DNA of 64,000 bases from positions 62,001-126,000 of IMG/VR virus record IMGVR_UViG_3300046517_002304. One strand, given 5' to 3'. Shown here piece after piece: positions 40,484 through 50,700 of this stretch (position 1 is the stretch's first letter; each line of letters opens with the position of its first letter). The notes below the pieces were generated by a model. It ran no database searches and was not told the origin of the DNA. It saw only the letters and a list, made by a program, of their open reading frames with translations. This DNA comes from a virus. The translations under genes and the position numbers were made by a program.

Positions 40484-40843
40484 TTATTGTTTGCTTTTGT
40501 TTTCTAGATGCTGACGATACCGCTCCTTTAACTCTGTATAGCTCTCATTTTTCTGCTTTCTTCTTACCTGACACAACTGGCAAAGCGCGATATGCGCTAT
40601 AAATGAATAAGCAAAGAATGGCGTAGCTTTTCCTCTTAGAGATTTAGATTCATAATACTCTATTTTTTCCATGCATACATTAATAATTTTTTCATAATCA
40701 TCTCGGCCAATGATCATTCTCTTATATTCCACCATGGATTCTGCTATTTCTTTTATGGCTTTTCTAAGGTTAGTATCATCATCTTTGTTGAAGTATGCTT
40801 TTATGTAATTTTTAAGCTGCCGCTCGGTTGGTGATCTTTTCAT
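40484..40843 (-). CDS. Second sigma-70 region 2-like protein (divergent gp55 paralogue)
   Basis: 119 residues. The C-terminal half aligns with the gp55-like protein at 33290: GKATPFFAYSFIAHIALCQL matches the GKAFSFFTQIILNHFKQL segment, followed in both by a basic stretch and Y-x-E-L-K-x-[RK]-Y-[RQ]-[QE]-H-L. The N-terminal half is helical and charged without the DVDDALQEG acidic part. It may read another promoter class or act as a modulator of late transcription. It begins 2 nt after the homing endonuclease stop. Confidence 0.6.
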   Translation of the reverse strand: MKRSPTERQLKNYIKAYFNKDDDTNLRKAIKEIAESMVEYKRMIIGRDDYEKIINVCMEKIEYYESKSLRGKATPFFAYSFIAHIALCQLCQVRRKQKNESYTELKERYRQHLENKSKQ

Positions 40844-40845
40844 AT

Positions 40846-41886
40846 TTATTTCCTGATATAAAGGTTTTGGGTTGTCTCAAGACATTGTTTTCTATTCACT
40901 ATTCTGCTAATGCCGCTACGATCCATCCCGGTAATTTTTGCTATTTTTCTTGCCGAATTGCCTTCATTCCATAAATTGATTACCTGTATAATATTATCTT
41001 TTGTAAATTTTCTTTTTGTTTTTAACTTACTATTAGGGTTATTGTTCTTACTACGAACAATCCGATGAATCGTTGTTCTACTAATAGAAAACTTTTGAGC
41101 CAGATCCTTGCATAGCATAGATTTTTTATTATATGCGTCAACAATAAAAGCAATTTGCTCTTGTTTTAAAGTAATGGGATCGTACTTATCTTTATTTATG
41201 ACCCCAGCATTTTCTATGCTTAGCTTACGGCTGAAACATTGAATTTTGCAGATAAATGGATGGATTCCAGAAATAAATGCCAAGTAATCTTTTTGTGATA
41301 TGTTGAGTGTTGGGTGGCCTAATTTATCTATGTGTATCGTAAAAGTTAAATTTAAGGATGATTTCAATTTTTCCGATAGAAATTTTACCTCGGAAACCTG
41401 AAAGCCATTGGTTGATATTCTAATCGCTTTTTTCCTTGGATTATTCGTTCCATCATCCATATACCAGTAAGATAAAACTTCCCAGTTCATCGGAATATCA
41501 GCGGGTACTATTTTTATTCTGCGACCCTGTTTATTATAAGCGTAATTTCCATCTGAATTTCGTAAGTACCATTTTTTCTCTAATTTAGTAAATTCTTCGT
41601 GGCATTTAGTTCTAAATCGCACAGAATAGAATGATTTGCTATAGTCTTTTCCTATTATTCCTAATCCAGGTTTATTTAAAACGCCCGGTACAGTTTCGTA
41701 GGACAGTTTACCATTAAAATCAGAAAAAGCAAGCTGTGCGTTCAAAACATATTCTTCGTGTTGTATACATTGTTTAAAGCTAAAATGAGAGTTCCATTTT
41801 GAATTTAGGACTTTTTCTAACATTCCATCGCCTAACATATGTCCAGTAATTCTATTAAGCTGCGATTCGGTTAATTTACTGTCCAT
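40846..41886 (-). CDS. LAGLIDADG homing endonuclease with helix-turn-helix tail
   Basis: 346 residues. Motif 1 is TGHMLGDGMLE (Asp20) and motif 2 is LSYWYMDDGTN (about residues 138-148), with the usual spacing for a two-motif monomer of the LAGLIDADG_2 type. Residues 245-340 hold two helix-turn-helix units, KDLAQKFSISRTTIHRIV and ARKIAKITGMDRSGISRIV. It sits directly upstream of the sigma-like gene, possibly inserted before it. Minus-strand TAAATA lies 3 nt before the ATG. Confidence 0.86.
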   Translation of the reverse strand: MDSKLTESQLNRITGHMLGDGMLEKVLNSKWNSHFSFKQCIQHEEYVLNAQLAFSDFNGKLSYETVPGVLNKPGLGIIGKDYSKSFYSVRFRTKCHEEFTKLEKKWYLRNSDGNYAYNKQGRRIKIVPADIPMNWEVLSYWYMDDGTNNPRKKAIRISTNGFQVSEVKFLSEKLKSSLNLTFTIHIDKLGHPTLNISQKDYLAFISGIHPFICKIQCFSRKLSIENAGVINKDKYDPITLKQEQIAFIVDAYNKKSMLCKDLAQKFSISRTTIHRIVRSKNNNPNSKLKTKRKFTKDNIIQVINLWNEGNSARKIAKITGMDRSGISRIVNRKQCLETTQNLYIRK

Positions 41887-41889
41887 ATA

Positions 41890-41895
41890 TATTTA
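41890..41895 (-). promoter_or_regulatory. TAAATA element 3 nt before ATG 41886
   Basis: Minus strand reads TAAATA-TAT-ATG before the LAGLIDADG endonuclease gene; no ribosome site is present. Confidence 0.42.
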
Positions 41896-41931
41896 TCGGT
41901 TAAATATAGACAAATACTTACTAAATAGTTT

Positions 41932-41937
41932 ATATTC
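41932..41937 (+). promoter_or_regulatory. TAAATA element upstream of ATG 41954
   Basis: TAAATA in CTAAATAGTTT, 16 nt before ATG, with a TAGGAA ribosome site between. The same CTAAATAGTTTA context is found at 50931, before another small highly expressed gene. Confidence 0.5.
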
Positions 41938-41953
41938 TTATTAGGAAATTACG

Positions 41954-42352
41954 ATGACGTTAGTGAGTCCTTTCCAAGGCCAAATTGCTCTTATGCAAAC
42001 TGCTTTGAATTATCAAGCAGGCAGCAACCTTACCTGCCATTTGTTTACTAACAATCATACTGTTGCAGATGCAGATACACTGGCGTCTTATACGGAAAGC
42101 AGTGCAGCCGGATACAGCCAAATTACGTTGACAGGCACGTCCTGGACAATTTCGAATATCAGCGGGACCGTTACGGCGACTTATCCAGCCGTTACATTTA
42201 GTTATAGCGCAGGGGAAACCGCTTACGGATATTACATCCTTCAAGACGTCATTCCTGTAATATCAGAGAACTTCTCTAGTAGCTTTGTAATACCGTCGGG
42301 CGGCGGAGCCATAGTTGTTGGTCCACGTATAACTTCAGCAGACCACTGCTAA
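41954..42352 (+). CDS. Small beta-rich virion protein candidate (132 aa)
   Basis: Thr/Ser/Ala-rich and beta-rich: ALNYQAGSNLTCHLFTNNHT, YSQITLTGTSWTISNISGTV, then SAGETAYGYYILQD and a Gly-rich end. It is the L-x-x-Q-x-x-L plus short jelly-roll type seen in small phage decoration or fibre proteins, but this is an impression. It has a TAAATA promoter with a short leader and a ribosome site, like 50972-51364, and sits alone on the plus strand beside the leftward adhesin locus. Confidence 0.68.
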   Translation: MTLVSPFQGQIALMQTALNYQAGSNLTCHLFTNNHTVADADTLASYTESSAAGYSQITLTGTSWTISNISGTVTATYPAVTFSYSAGETAYGYYILQDVIPVISENFSSSFVIPSGGGAIVVGPRITSADHC

Positions 42353-42355
42353 TTT

Positions 42356-42457
42356 TTAATTATTAAAAAAGCAAAAATATATTAGCATAATTACTTGGAC
42401 TGCCCAAAATCCTACTGCTATCGATGTCATGATTATATCAGACCGGTCAAGCTTCAT
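42356..42457 (-). CDS. Very small membrane protein (33 aa)
   Basis: ATG 42457 to TAA 42356. MKLDRSDIIMTSIAVGFWAV and a hydrophobic end VIMLIYFCFFNN form one membrane helix. GACGATATAGTTAAT precedes the ATG, similar to other promoter-like gaps here, and the gene fits the space between its neighbours. Could be chance; the hydrophobic pattern and promoter-like sequence favour a real gene. Confidence 0.45.
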   Translation of the reverse strand: MKLDRSDIIMTSIAVGFWAVQVIMLIYFCFFNN

Positions 42458-42488
42458 ATTAACTATATCGTCATTTCGTAAGAATATC

Positions 42489-45400
42489 TTAAACTTGTTT
42501 GCCGCATTCTATATTGGGAAGCGGGTCTGTAAAAGAACACCTGCCGGCCCGACGTTCGGCATCAACAACTTGTTCCTCTAGATATGCGGTTGCAATGGCT
42601 AGCGCATTAGATGGTGTGCATAGATCGTACTCATTCCAATTTCTGTTAAACGTATCGACATACATAATTAACCCTGCATCGTTGACGATTCTTACTTTTT
42701 TAATTGCCACTTTGTCTAGAACTCCAACTCTGGCCTGCCGGCAATCGTAAACAACAGAGCCAACCATGTATTTGGCGAAGTATCCATAGAAAACATCTAT
42801 GTCAGCACACCCACCGAAAATTAATCCACCAGTTCCATTAACTAATCTAAGAACGATTAGAATACACTCGCATGTCATATCGCAAAAAGCATTACGGACA
42901 ATTTGTCCAGATGAATGAATATTAGATGCACAAATTATGCTACATTGGTCTAATTCGCCTTCTTTACCTGATGCAGATAAGCCACAAGTACATGTAACAT
43001 GACAAGTTGCCATATGTTGAACATTAAAAGATATTGCAACAGCGGACGAGCAAGGCAAAACAAGAGCAATCTTATGGTCAACGTGACCTGTCGCATTGAA
43101 TGAACAAACATTCGTAAATGTTGCGGTTTCAACCAAGGGAAGAAATTGTTGTAAAGTGATTTGGCCCGATGGAACGAACGATCCTAACCCTAAGCCAAAC
43201 AATACGCTGTTAGTTGTAGTGTCATAAATTCCCTGAGTCTCAATTATTTCACCATATGTAAATGTGCTGTTGTAGCTGTAATAAAAGGATTCAGTTGACC
43301 ATGTTGTACCTCCGTCATTTGAATAGCTAAATGCCGGCTGTTGTGCACCAAATCTCCCAAAAAACATCAGTCGGCCAGTAGGCGTAATAATTAATGATGC
43401 TTCGCTTGGTAACGGAACATGAGTATTATTAAAGATTTGAATGGGCGACGACCATGTTGCTCCATTGTCAGTTGACACGGTTGTCCAGTAGCCCTTGTCT
43501 GCCGTAGTTAACGAATCGCCTCTAAGAACGCCGAAGATATTTCCATTAGCCTTCTGAACGAAAGCCATGAATCCAAATCTTTTGCCACTAGCAGAAGTAA
43601 CAATATGTTCATTCCCCCAGGTGGCTCCGTTATCCGAGCTGGTAACGACAGTAATTGCATCGTTAAGAGCTGTTAGGCCGATCAATAGATTGCCGTTTTG
43701 CAGCCTTAATGCCGGACCACATGGTGCGGCATCAGCAAATACACCACTAGTTATAGTAGCTAGAGCTGACCATGTTATAGAAAGATCATTATTGACAATG
43801 CCCTTAACGATCTTTGCGGTGTTATTGGAACCAGAATTTAACTGATCCACATATGAAACAAGAATGGTGCCATCAGTTAAGACCGCCACTCTGCCGTAGT
43901 CAAAGCTACGGCCGGTTGTAGGCGTTAAAATTGTGGTGGCTGCTGACCACGTTAGACCATTGTCTGACGACGTTCTAAATACTAGATTTGCACTAATTCC
44001 AGTGCCGTCACCGATATGATAGGTGCAAAGTAATCGCCCATCTAATAGTCGGCCCAGGCCAGCGCCATAATTATTCGCTCCGTCATTAACAGCATCTGAT
44101 GTATATCCGAATCTAATTTCTGGCCTGATACTAAAGATATCATTAAGATAATTTTGTATATAGACGTTTAAGTTGCGAACATCAGCCCCAGTCATACCCC
44201 TTCCAATGGATATCGCCGATACAGTAGATGTTGTTACGGAACTAGCCGAAGCCCCGGAACCCACTGTGCGGAATACTTCTGATGGCATTGATGCTGCGCC
44301 AGTGCTATGTAGAAGTGGTATGCCCGCATAATAGCCATAAACACTATTGCTAGCTACTCTAGTTGCTCCGAAAAGTCCTGTTTTTGTTACTAATCCAGTT
44401 GGCTCTAATGATGATGTTGAACTATCGCCAGCATTACAAGCCCATTGATACCTCGGCCCAGGAGTGTATACTTGGATATAATTTTTATCATCTAATGATG
44501 TGCCTAGAAGAAGCCCGTTATCACCACCGGGGGCCGTGGCACGCCATGCAAAAACTGACGCGCTGTTTAAGGCAAAATTTGGCGTGCCTACGGTTGGATT
44601 AAATGTTGTATTAATATATGAGCTATTTGTACCACTGCCAACGTATCCTGAATTAGTAGTGAACGTCAAACTTCCTACAACGCTTGAATTGAAAGAACTT
44701 TGTATTAGGTTTGTCAAAGCAGTTGCCGTATCTGCGGCGGCGTAGATATTTAAAATATCTATTTTAGACCAAACACCATCGGCATATAGTCCATCTATAA
44801 GTGTACTATATGCTGCTGCACGATTGGTATCTGGATAAGTGGCAAGACGATTAAGAAATTGTAAAGATTGCGGGGATGGTAAAGTAGCACTAATGCTAAG
44901 AGGAATAAATTGTTGGAACACAATTTGAGCCGCATTAAAATCGCCAACGGCTATAGCATACATCAGGGTCTGCGTAGATGCGTCGTAAAATCCTTGAGAA
45001 TATACGTAAGACCCAGTGAAAAATTGCCCTATTGTATAAATGGTGATTGGAGTGGACCATGTAATTCCACCGTCGTGAGAATAGACATACCCGACTGATG
45101 TATTTGGCGTATTTGAAACACTCGCAAAACGACTTACAAAAAACAAGTCGCCATTTGGCTCTCTTAATAATGCCGGCCTAGCTGGCTCTGGGGCGATAGT
45201 ATTATTGAAAATTTGAACTGGTATTGCCCAGGTGGCTCCATTATCTTTAGATGATGTCCTCCAGTATCCCTTACGAGATGGAGTACCTCCGTTATCATTG
45301 CGAATAATTCCGTAAATTATACCATTTGAAAATTGTATAAAATTTGATTCACTCCAGTCATCACCAGTTCCGTTCGATGTAATCTGAACATCGCCACCCC

Positions 45401-46664
45401 ATGTTAGTCCATCGTCAGCGCTGAAGGCTACATATGTTCCAGTAGACCCGGTAAACACATAGTAGGGGCACATCAGAGTTCCATTTGCTAGTTGCAAAAT
45501 TACTGATGTTGTATCTTTGTTAGTCCCTGAGCTAATAGCAATTCTAGATCCCCAGGTAATGGATAGATCGCCGTGAACCGTGCCTCGTATGACGTATGGA
45601 GTAGCCGTAGCTCCACTATTTGGCTGATCATTAAATGTCAGCAAAACTGTTTTAGCCGTACTAACCATGACTTCTATATCAATTAATGTTCTGCCGGATG
45701 CCGGTGTCATGATCGTTATTGGCCCAGACCATGTTACTCCGTTATCTGACGAAGTACGATATGCGACATATGCGTCCAGCCCGCCAGATCCGCCAGTTGA
45801 ATAAGCCATGAACAATCTGTTATCAGGAGCGGCTAAGCGGCACATACCAGGGGATTCATTGTTAGCTCCGTCATTAATAATGTCAGAACTAAATCCACGC
45901 TGAGGTATCGTACCGCAACCGATAATATCTGCCATATAATTGTTAACAGCAGAATACAGATTTCTCCAATCTGCACCAGTTAAGCTACTACCGCAACCAG
46001 CAACAGATACCTGACTGCTAGTACCGGCACCATTATCCGATAGAATTTTTACGGTTTGACCGGAAGTAAAACCAGTATTTGTTCCCGTAAACTGATTTGA
46101 GGCTACTCCATTTAAGTAAGCGTGACCATGCGTTGAGTCCTCAAGGTTTACTCCAAATAAACCTATATTAGACGCCATGTTAAATGTGCCGGTATTATCG
46201 GCGACATTCGCTATTCCATAATTAAATCTATGACTTGAGGTTGGGGTGCCAATGTAGGTGTTGCTTGGGGGGATGCCTATTAATCCACCGTTATCGCTAA
46301 CCGGGATTGTATTTTTCCAAACAAATAATGATGCACTACTTGTTTTGAAATTAGGCGAGCCAACTGTAGGATCAAAATTAGAATTAATGTAATCAACTGG
46401 AGTTGTCGCTGAGTTTGTGCCAGTATAACCAGCATCGGTAGCAAATGTAGGTGACCCTACTTTAGTTGCTCCGTAAGAGTTTTGAACTAAATTCGTTAAT
46501 GCGGTAGCTTCGTCTGCGGCAGAAAATACATAAAGAGCATCTAATTTTTGCCATACACCAGCATAGTACAAAGCGTCTATTAACTTTGCGTAAGCAGTTG
46601 AGCGCGGCAAATTTGGCTGTGTTGCCAGTCGGACAAGAAATTGATTAACTTGAGGCGATGTCAT
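42489..46664 (-). CDS. Tandem BNR/Asp-box (sialidase-fold) fibre protein
   Basis: 1391 residues. Two homologous halves of about 590 residues each. Each begins with a 60-residue helical element (Q-F-L-x-R-L-A-T-x-P), then a LamG-like jelly roll (to about 250 and 850), then a six-bladed propeller marked by four Asp boxes, S-x-D-x-G-x-T-W (about residues 306, 418, 475, 533 and 903, 1011, 1066, 1118). The sialidase Arg triad is not evident, so glycan binding or another hydrolase is as likely. The last 200 residues hold a Cys-rich repeat shared with the next gene upstream and a domain with YMVGSVVYDCRQARVGVLDK. Probably a tail spike or fibre. Confidence 0.78.
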   Translation of the reverse strand: MTSPQVNQFLVRLATQPNLPRSTAYAKLIDALYYAGVWQKLDALYVFSAADEATALTNLVQNSYGATKVGSPTFATDAGYTGTNSATTPVDYINSNFDPTVGSPNFKTSSASLFVWKNTIPVSDNGGLIGIPPSNTYIGTPTSSHRFNYGIANVADNTGTFNMASNIGLFGVNLEDSTHGHAYLNGVASNQFTGTNTGFTSGQTVKILSDNGAGTSSQVSVAGCGSSLTGADWRNLYSAVNNYMADIIGCGTIPQRGFSSDIINDGANNESPGMCRLAAPDNRLFMAYSTGGSGGLDAYVAYRTSSDNGVTWSGPITIMTPASGRTLIDIEVMVSTAKTVLLTFNDQPNSGATATPYVIRGTVHGDLSITWGSRIAISSGTNKDTTSVILQLANGTLMCPYYVFTGSTGTYVAFSADDGLTWGGDVQITSNGTGDDWSESNFIQFSNGIIYGIIRNDNGGTPSRKGYWRTSSKDNGATWAIPVQIFNNTIAPEPARPALLREPNGDLFFVSRFASVSNTPNTSVGYVYSHDGGITWSTPITIYTIGQFFTGSYVYSQGFYDASTQTLMYAIAVGDFNAAQIVFQQFIPLSISATLPSPQSLQFLNRLATYPDTNRAAAYSTLIDGLYADGVWSKIDILNIYAAADTATALTNLIQSSFNSSVVGSLTFTTNSGYVGSGTNSSYINTTFNPTVGTPNFALNSASVFAWRATAPGGDNGLLLGTSLDDKNYIQVYTPGPRYQWACNAGDSSTSSLEPTGLVTKTGLFGATRVASNSVYGYYAGIPLLHSTGAASMPSEVFRTVGSGASASSVTTSTVSAISIGRGMTGADVRNLNVYIQNYLNDIFSIRPEIRFGYTSDAVNDGANNYGAGLGRLLDGRLLCTYHIGDGTGISANLVFRTSSDNGLTWSAATTILTPTTGRSFDYGRVAVLTDGTILVSYVDQLNSGSNNTAKIVKGIVNNDLSITWSALATITSGVFADAAPCGPALRLQNGNLLIGLTALNDAITVVTSSDNGATWGNEHIVTSASGKRFGFMAFVQKANGNIFGVLRGDSLTTADKGYWTTVSTDNGATWSSPIQIFNNTHVPLPSEASLIITPTGRLMFFGRFGAQQPAFSYSNDGGTTWSTESFYYSYNSTFTYGEIIETQGIYDTTTNSVLFGLGLGSFVPSGQITLQQFLPLVETATFTNVCSFNATGHVDHKIALVLPCSSAVAISFNVQHMATCHVTCTCGLSASGKEGELDQCSIICASNIHSSGQIVRNAFCDMTCECILIVLRLVNGTGGLIFGGCADIDVFYGYFAKYMVGSVVYDCRQARVGVLDKVAIKKVRIVNDAGLIMYVDTFNRNWNEYDLCTPSNALAIATAYLEEQVVDAERRAGRCSFTDPLPNIECGKQV

Positions 46665-46670
46665 GTTTTA

Positions 46671-47762
46671 TTATTTAAACTTTTTATATACCTCTTTATA
46701 AATTACCGTAGACTGCGGATCAGGCTCTACAGTAGTATTTAGTATGCGATTCAATCTATCTAAAGGAACTTTAATTGTTGGAATTCTACTTATTTCGTTT
46801 GAAGTGACAGTAATTTTTTTATCTAAGATATAATGTATATTATCGCCAAGATATTCGGTAATTAAATGCTTTACTGGTCCAGTTCCCTTGATATAAACTG
46901 TTTCTCCGATGTGGAACCGTACGTAAACCAAATGATGGGCTATATTTTCATGAAGACGCAAAACACAGAAGCAGCTAATATTAAGCGATGCTCTGTACAC
47001 TATTTTTGCGGAAACTTCTATGAACGAAGATTCTGATAAATGGCAAGTACTTTTACTTATGTTTCTACCGGAAGAACTAAAATTAGACAAGCATATAATA
47101 TGATTAGTGCCTATGTGTGACACTTTTGAAGATGTTGTGATATTAGAATTACATAATACCCTACATGTATCATTATTTGCATTTTTTCCTAATGCCACAA
47201 TGTTGGAATTACAATTTATACTATTTGCCGCAACATGAGCCACGCCTGAAGATGTCGCGATATTAGAATTACACAACAATCTACATGTATCATTATTTGT
47301 ATTTTTACCCGATGCATTGATATTAGAGATACAAACTATATGGTCAGTGCCTATGTGTGATACTCTTGAAGATGACGCGATAATTGAGGAACAAGGTATA
47401 TTGGATGTTAAGCCGCGCAATATTCTGCTATTTCCGCTAATATTAGAAGTACATATAGCATTAGTTGAATCTAGATGAGCTACTTTTGCATTAGCGATTA
47501 TTGTAGAGTCACACCGTACATTAAGGCTAACTATGTAAACAACTTTTGTAGATAGAGTTATGTTAGAGCTGCAAACTATGTGGCAAGTTGCATTATGCAC
47601 AACGGCACAAGATGATGTAACATTAGAAGCGCTTATTTCATTTGTGGTCGTAATGCACGTTAGTTTAGCACTAGCATTAATATTAGATGAACAGACTAAG
47701 TTGGTGTTTCCAGCTTGAAGTAAGCCATTCTTAAAGAAAAATTGATAACGGTAACCTAACAT
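46671..47762 (-). CDS. Cys-repeat beta-solenoid-like protein
   Basis: 363 residues. From residue 20 to 260 it consists of about ten repeats of 22-24 residues on the pattern [ILV]-x-C-x-S-x-[IF]-x-x-S-x-[KRG]-x-x-x-x-x-x-x-x-x-x, for example IVCSSNITLSTKVVYI and INCNSNIVALGKN. Regular spacing of Cys, Ser and Ile points to a stacked beta-solenoid in which Cys may line up as a ladder. The C-terminal 90 residues form a separate domain (YVRFHIGETVYIKGTG). ATG overlaps the stop of the LamG gene upstream (TAATG). Likely a shaft or adaptor of the fibre complex. Confidence 0.7.
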   Translation of the reverse strand: MLGYRYQFFFKNGLLQAGNTNLVCSSNINASAKLTCITTTNEISASNVTSSCAVVHNATCHIVCSSNITLSTKVVYIVSLNVRCDSTIIANAKVAHLDSTNAICTSNISGNSRILRGLTSNIPCSSIIASSSRVSHIGTDHIVCISNINASGKNTNNDTCRLLCNSNIATSSGVAHVAANSINCNSNIVALGKNANNDTCRVLCNSNITTSSKVSHIGTNHIICLSNFSSSGRNISKSTCHLSESSFIEVSAKIVYRASLNISCFCVLRLHENIAHHLVYVRFHIGETVYIKGTGPVKHLITEYLGDNIHYILDKKITVTSNEISRIPTIKVPLDRLNRILNTTVEPDPQSTVIYKEVYKKFK

Positions 47763-50700
47763 TATTCTGTACCTACAATCAATCCTCTATCTCCAGCCAC
47801 AGGGGCAGTAGGTAGAGAAATATTAGTTGCAAAGGCTCCTCCTCCTGTATAGGAATTTAGTTTAATAGAAATGCCTTTTAGCGATCCTGTTGTAAATGCG
47901 AGTACTGATTTATTCCAGAACCCAGATGTTTCAGTTCTATTTGTGTTAACGGTATTTGTTGTGCTGCCAGCCGTGACAATAAATTCTGTAAATGCTCCGT
48001 CATCTCCTTGTGCGTTTCCGAATTGAAATTCTTTCACAACCCAAGATGGACTAGCGTTACTGTTATTAATTTGCGTTAAATATACTGTTCCTGGTGTTAG
48101 TGCAGTTGGATTTGTTAAGGCATAAGTCCATAAGCCGGTTGCTAGCGTTCCCCCAGCCGCCATTTGTTGTGACATAGTTGCCGATGGAGATACTAGTGAA
48201 TTAACCGTAAATTGATTTCTGGTAAAATCATACGCTCTAATTCCCCCGTCATTTTGTAGTTCGTATAGGTAAATGCTAGTTGGGCCTGCCGTTACGATGT
48301 TTCCGCTACTGTCAGTAAGCATTTGCCTGAATACAATCTGATTGGCTGTTTGCCTAACATCAACTCCCTTAAGATTGGTATTCGTAGGATTCGGGGTAAT
48401 TCCAAATTGAGCATAATTACTTAATCTTTTATTTTCTTCATTCAACGTCTTCTGGTAGCCAGACAATGAATCTAGGTAAACCTGCTGAATCTCTTGTGCA
48501 GATAAAGCCCTATTCCAGATTCTTACGTCATCTACGCTTGCCTGTATAACATTGCCACCAGTTTCAAATCCGATATTAAATGCTGAGTAGACAGGTACAA
48601 CAGTTGTTTGATCTGTAACTGGTGTTGCCGCAGACTTGCCGTTGTAATAAAGTAACAGTTTATTGGTTGCTCTATCTCTTACAAATACCACTTGCTGCCA
48701 TTGTCCTGTTATTATATTAGGTGCCGCAGATTGAACTGACGGATTTTGTGTGCCGTCATATAGTGACGCTCTCCATTTATTGTTATTAAGCGATGATATG
48801 GTGGCCCAGTAATCACTTAATGCAGCCACATTTGACGCAATTAGAATCATATTGTTAGCTATAGCAATAGGATTCACCCAGACAGACATAGTGAAGGAGT
48901 TTGATAGGCCAGTATTTATCGTACTAGTGATATAGCCAGCAGCACTACCCAGCCTCATTCTTCCAAAGCCACCTTGTCTAGTGTTAGATCTGAACCCATC
49001 ATCTATCCTAGACATATTAGTAAATGTGCCATGCTTATTATTGCCTGATATGTCAAACCAATTAATGCTACCTGCTCTACTTGGTGTGCAAAGGTACCAT
49101 GCTAGTAAGCCTTTATTAAGGGGGTTTCTTTGATTAATTAATTGTGTCTGACGTAGATTGTTTCTAATAGAAGTTTGGCTTGTGTTAGGTCCGTTTGTAT
49201 ATTTAACAATTTCCGATATAGCGACACCGAAATTAAGAGGATCTGTTATTCGTCGGTTTAATGTTTTTTGGTAGCCAGATAGGGCGTCTAAGTACACCTG
49301 CTGAATTTCTTGAGCAACGAGGGGGCGATTCCAGATTCTTACGTCATCAATGTAGCCGTTGAAGAAATTGCCTCCAGTAGGGTTCACTCCATTGCCGCCT
49401 TCTCCTATGAAAAAGTTATCCGCCTCTCCAGTAATCACTCCTGGCTGTACATTAAGTGGCGTTGATGCGAGTACCCCATCAATGAATAAGCTAAGTTTGG
49501 CTCCATCCATAACAGTAACGGCGTTGTGCCATTTATTATCATTAACGGTATTTTGACTAGTTACATCGGTATAGTTTGAGCCTGCTGTAGAAAAAATTTC
49601 AGCAGTTAACTTTTGAGATGTGCCTTTCCCGCCGACGACACCAATAATCAAGCGAAATTTATCAACAGTTGCTCCATTAGAATCTGTAATAAACATATTA
49701 TTTCCATTTGTTTTAAACCATACAGAAATTGTATAAATTCCTATGTTAAAACTTTGAGAAAATGGCACCGTTACATAACTGGTAAAGTTAGAATTAAATA
49801 ACATAGATCCAAAGCCACCTTGTCGTATGTTAGGTCTGAATCCTGCATTGACTAAACCTGCTCCGGCTGATACTAGTGTTCCATGATTTTTTCCGGCGAT
49901 GTCTTGCCATAGGGGTCCAGACATTCTGCTCGGCACACAAAGCCACCAGCTCACTAGCCCCTTATTAAGAGTACTTCGTGGATTTACTAATTGTGTTTGC
50001 TTTAAGTTATTTTTTATGGTCGGTTGGCTGGTGTTTGGGCCGTTAGGGTAATTGACAATGTTAACTGATCCATTCCAGATTCGCTTTGTTGTGCGATTGA
50101 TTAAGTTTGGATAGCCCTGCTGGCTGTTTTGATACATTTGATTAATTTCATTAGCATTTAATGCACGATTATAAACACGAACATCGTCAACGTATCCAGG
50201 AAACCAGGCGTTACTTGCCCCATAGATACCTATGTTAAATGGCGTTCCCACTGCTGGCGATGGACTACCAGTAGTACTGGATTTAACTGGCGTCTTTCCG
50301 TCTACGGAAATAAAGGTATTGCCACCGTCAAATCCAGCGGCAATAAAATGCCATCCGTTATTTAATCCAGAACTACCCCATGTGATGTTAGCCGGCGTAA
50401 GCCCATAGCAAAAGAATTGCGGTGCCAGGCTTTGACTGCCGAAGTAAATCATATAGCCATTTGTACCAGCTACTACTTTGCTGAATGGCACTAAGTTTGC
50501 TCCAGTTCCAGTAAGGTTACACCAGCAACTAATTGTGAATGGTCCAGCTAAATCTAGGTTTGGCTTTGCCCCCACCGAAACGCTTCCAGCGATACCATCC
50601 AGTAACATTGAGCCGAATCCGCCCTTACGGCTACTACCACGAAATCCATTTGTGGCTTGTGGCATTGTAGTAAGGGTTCCGTGATTACTTCCTATTAAGT

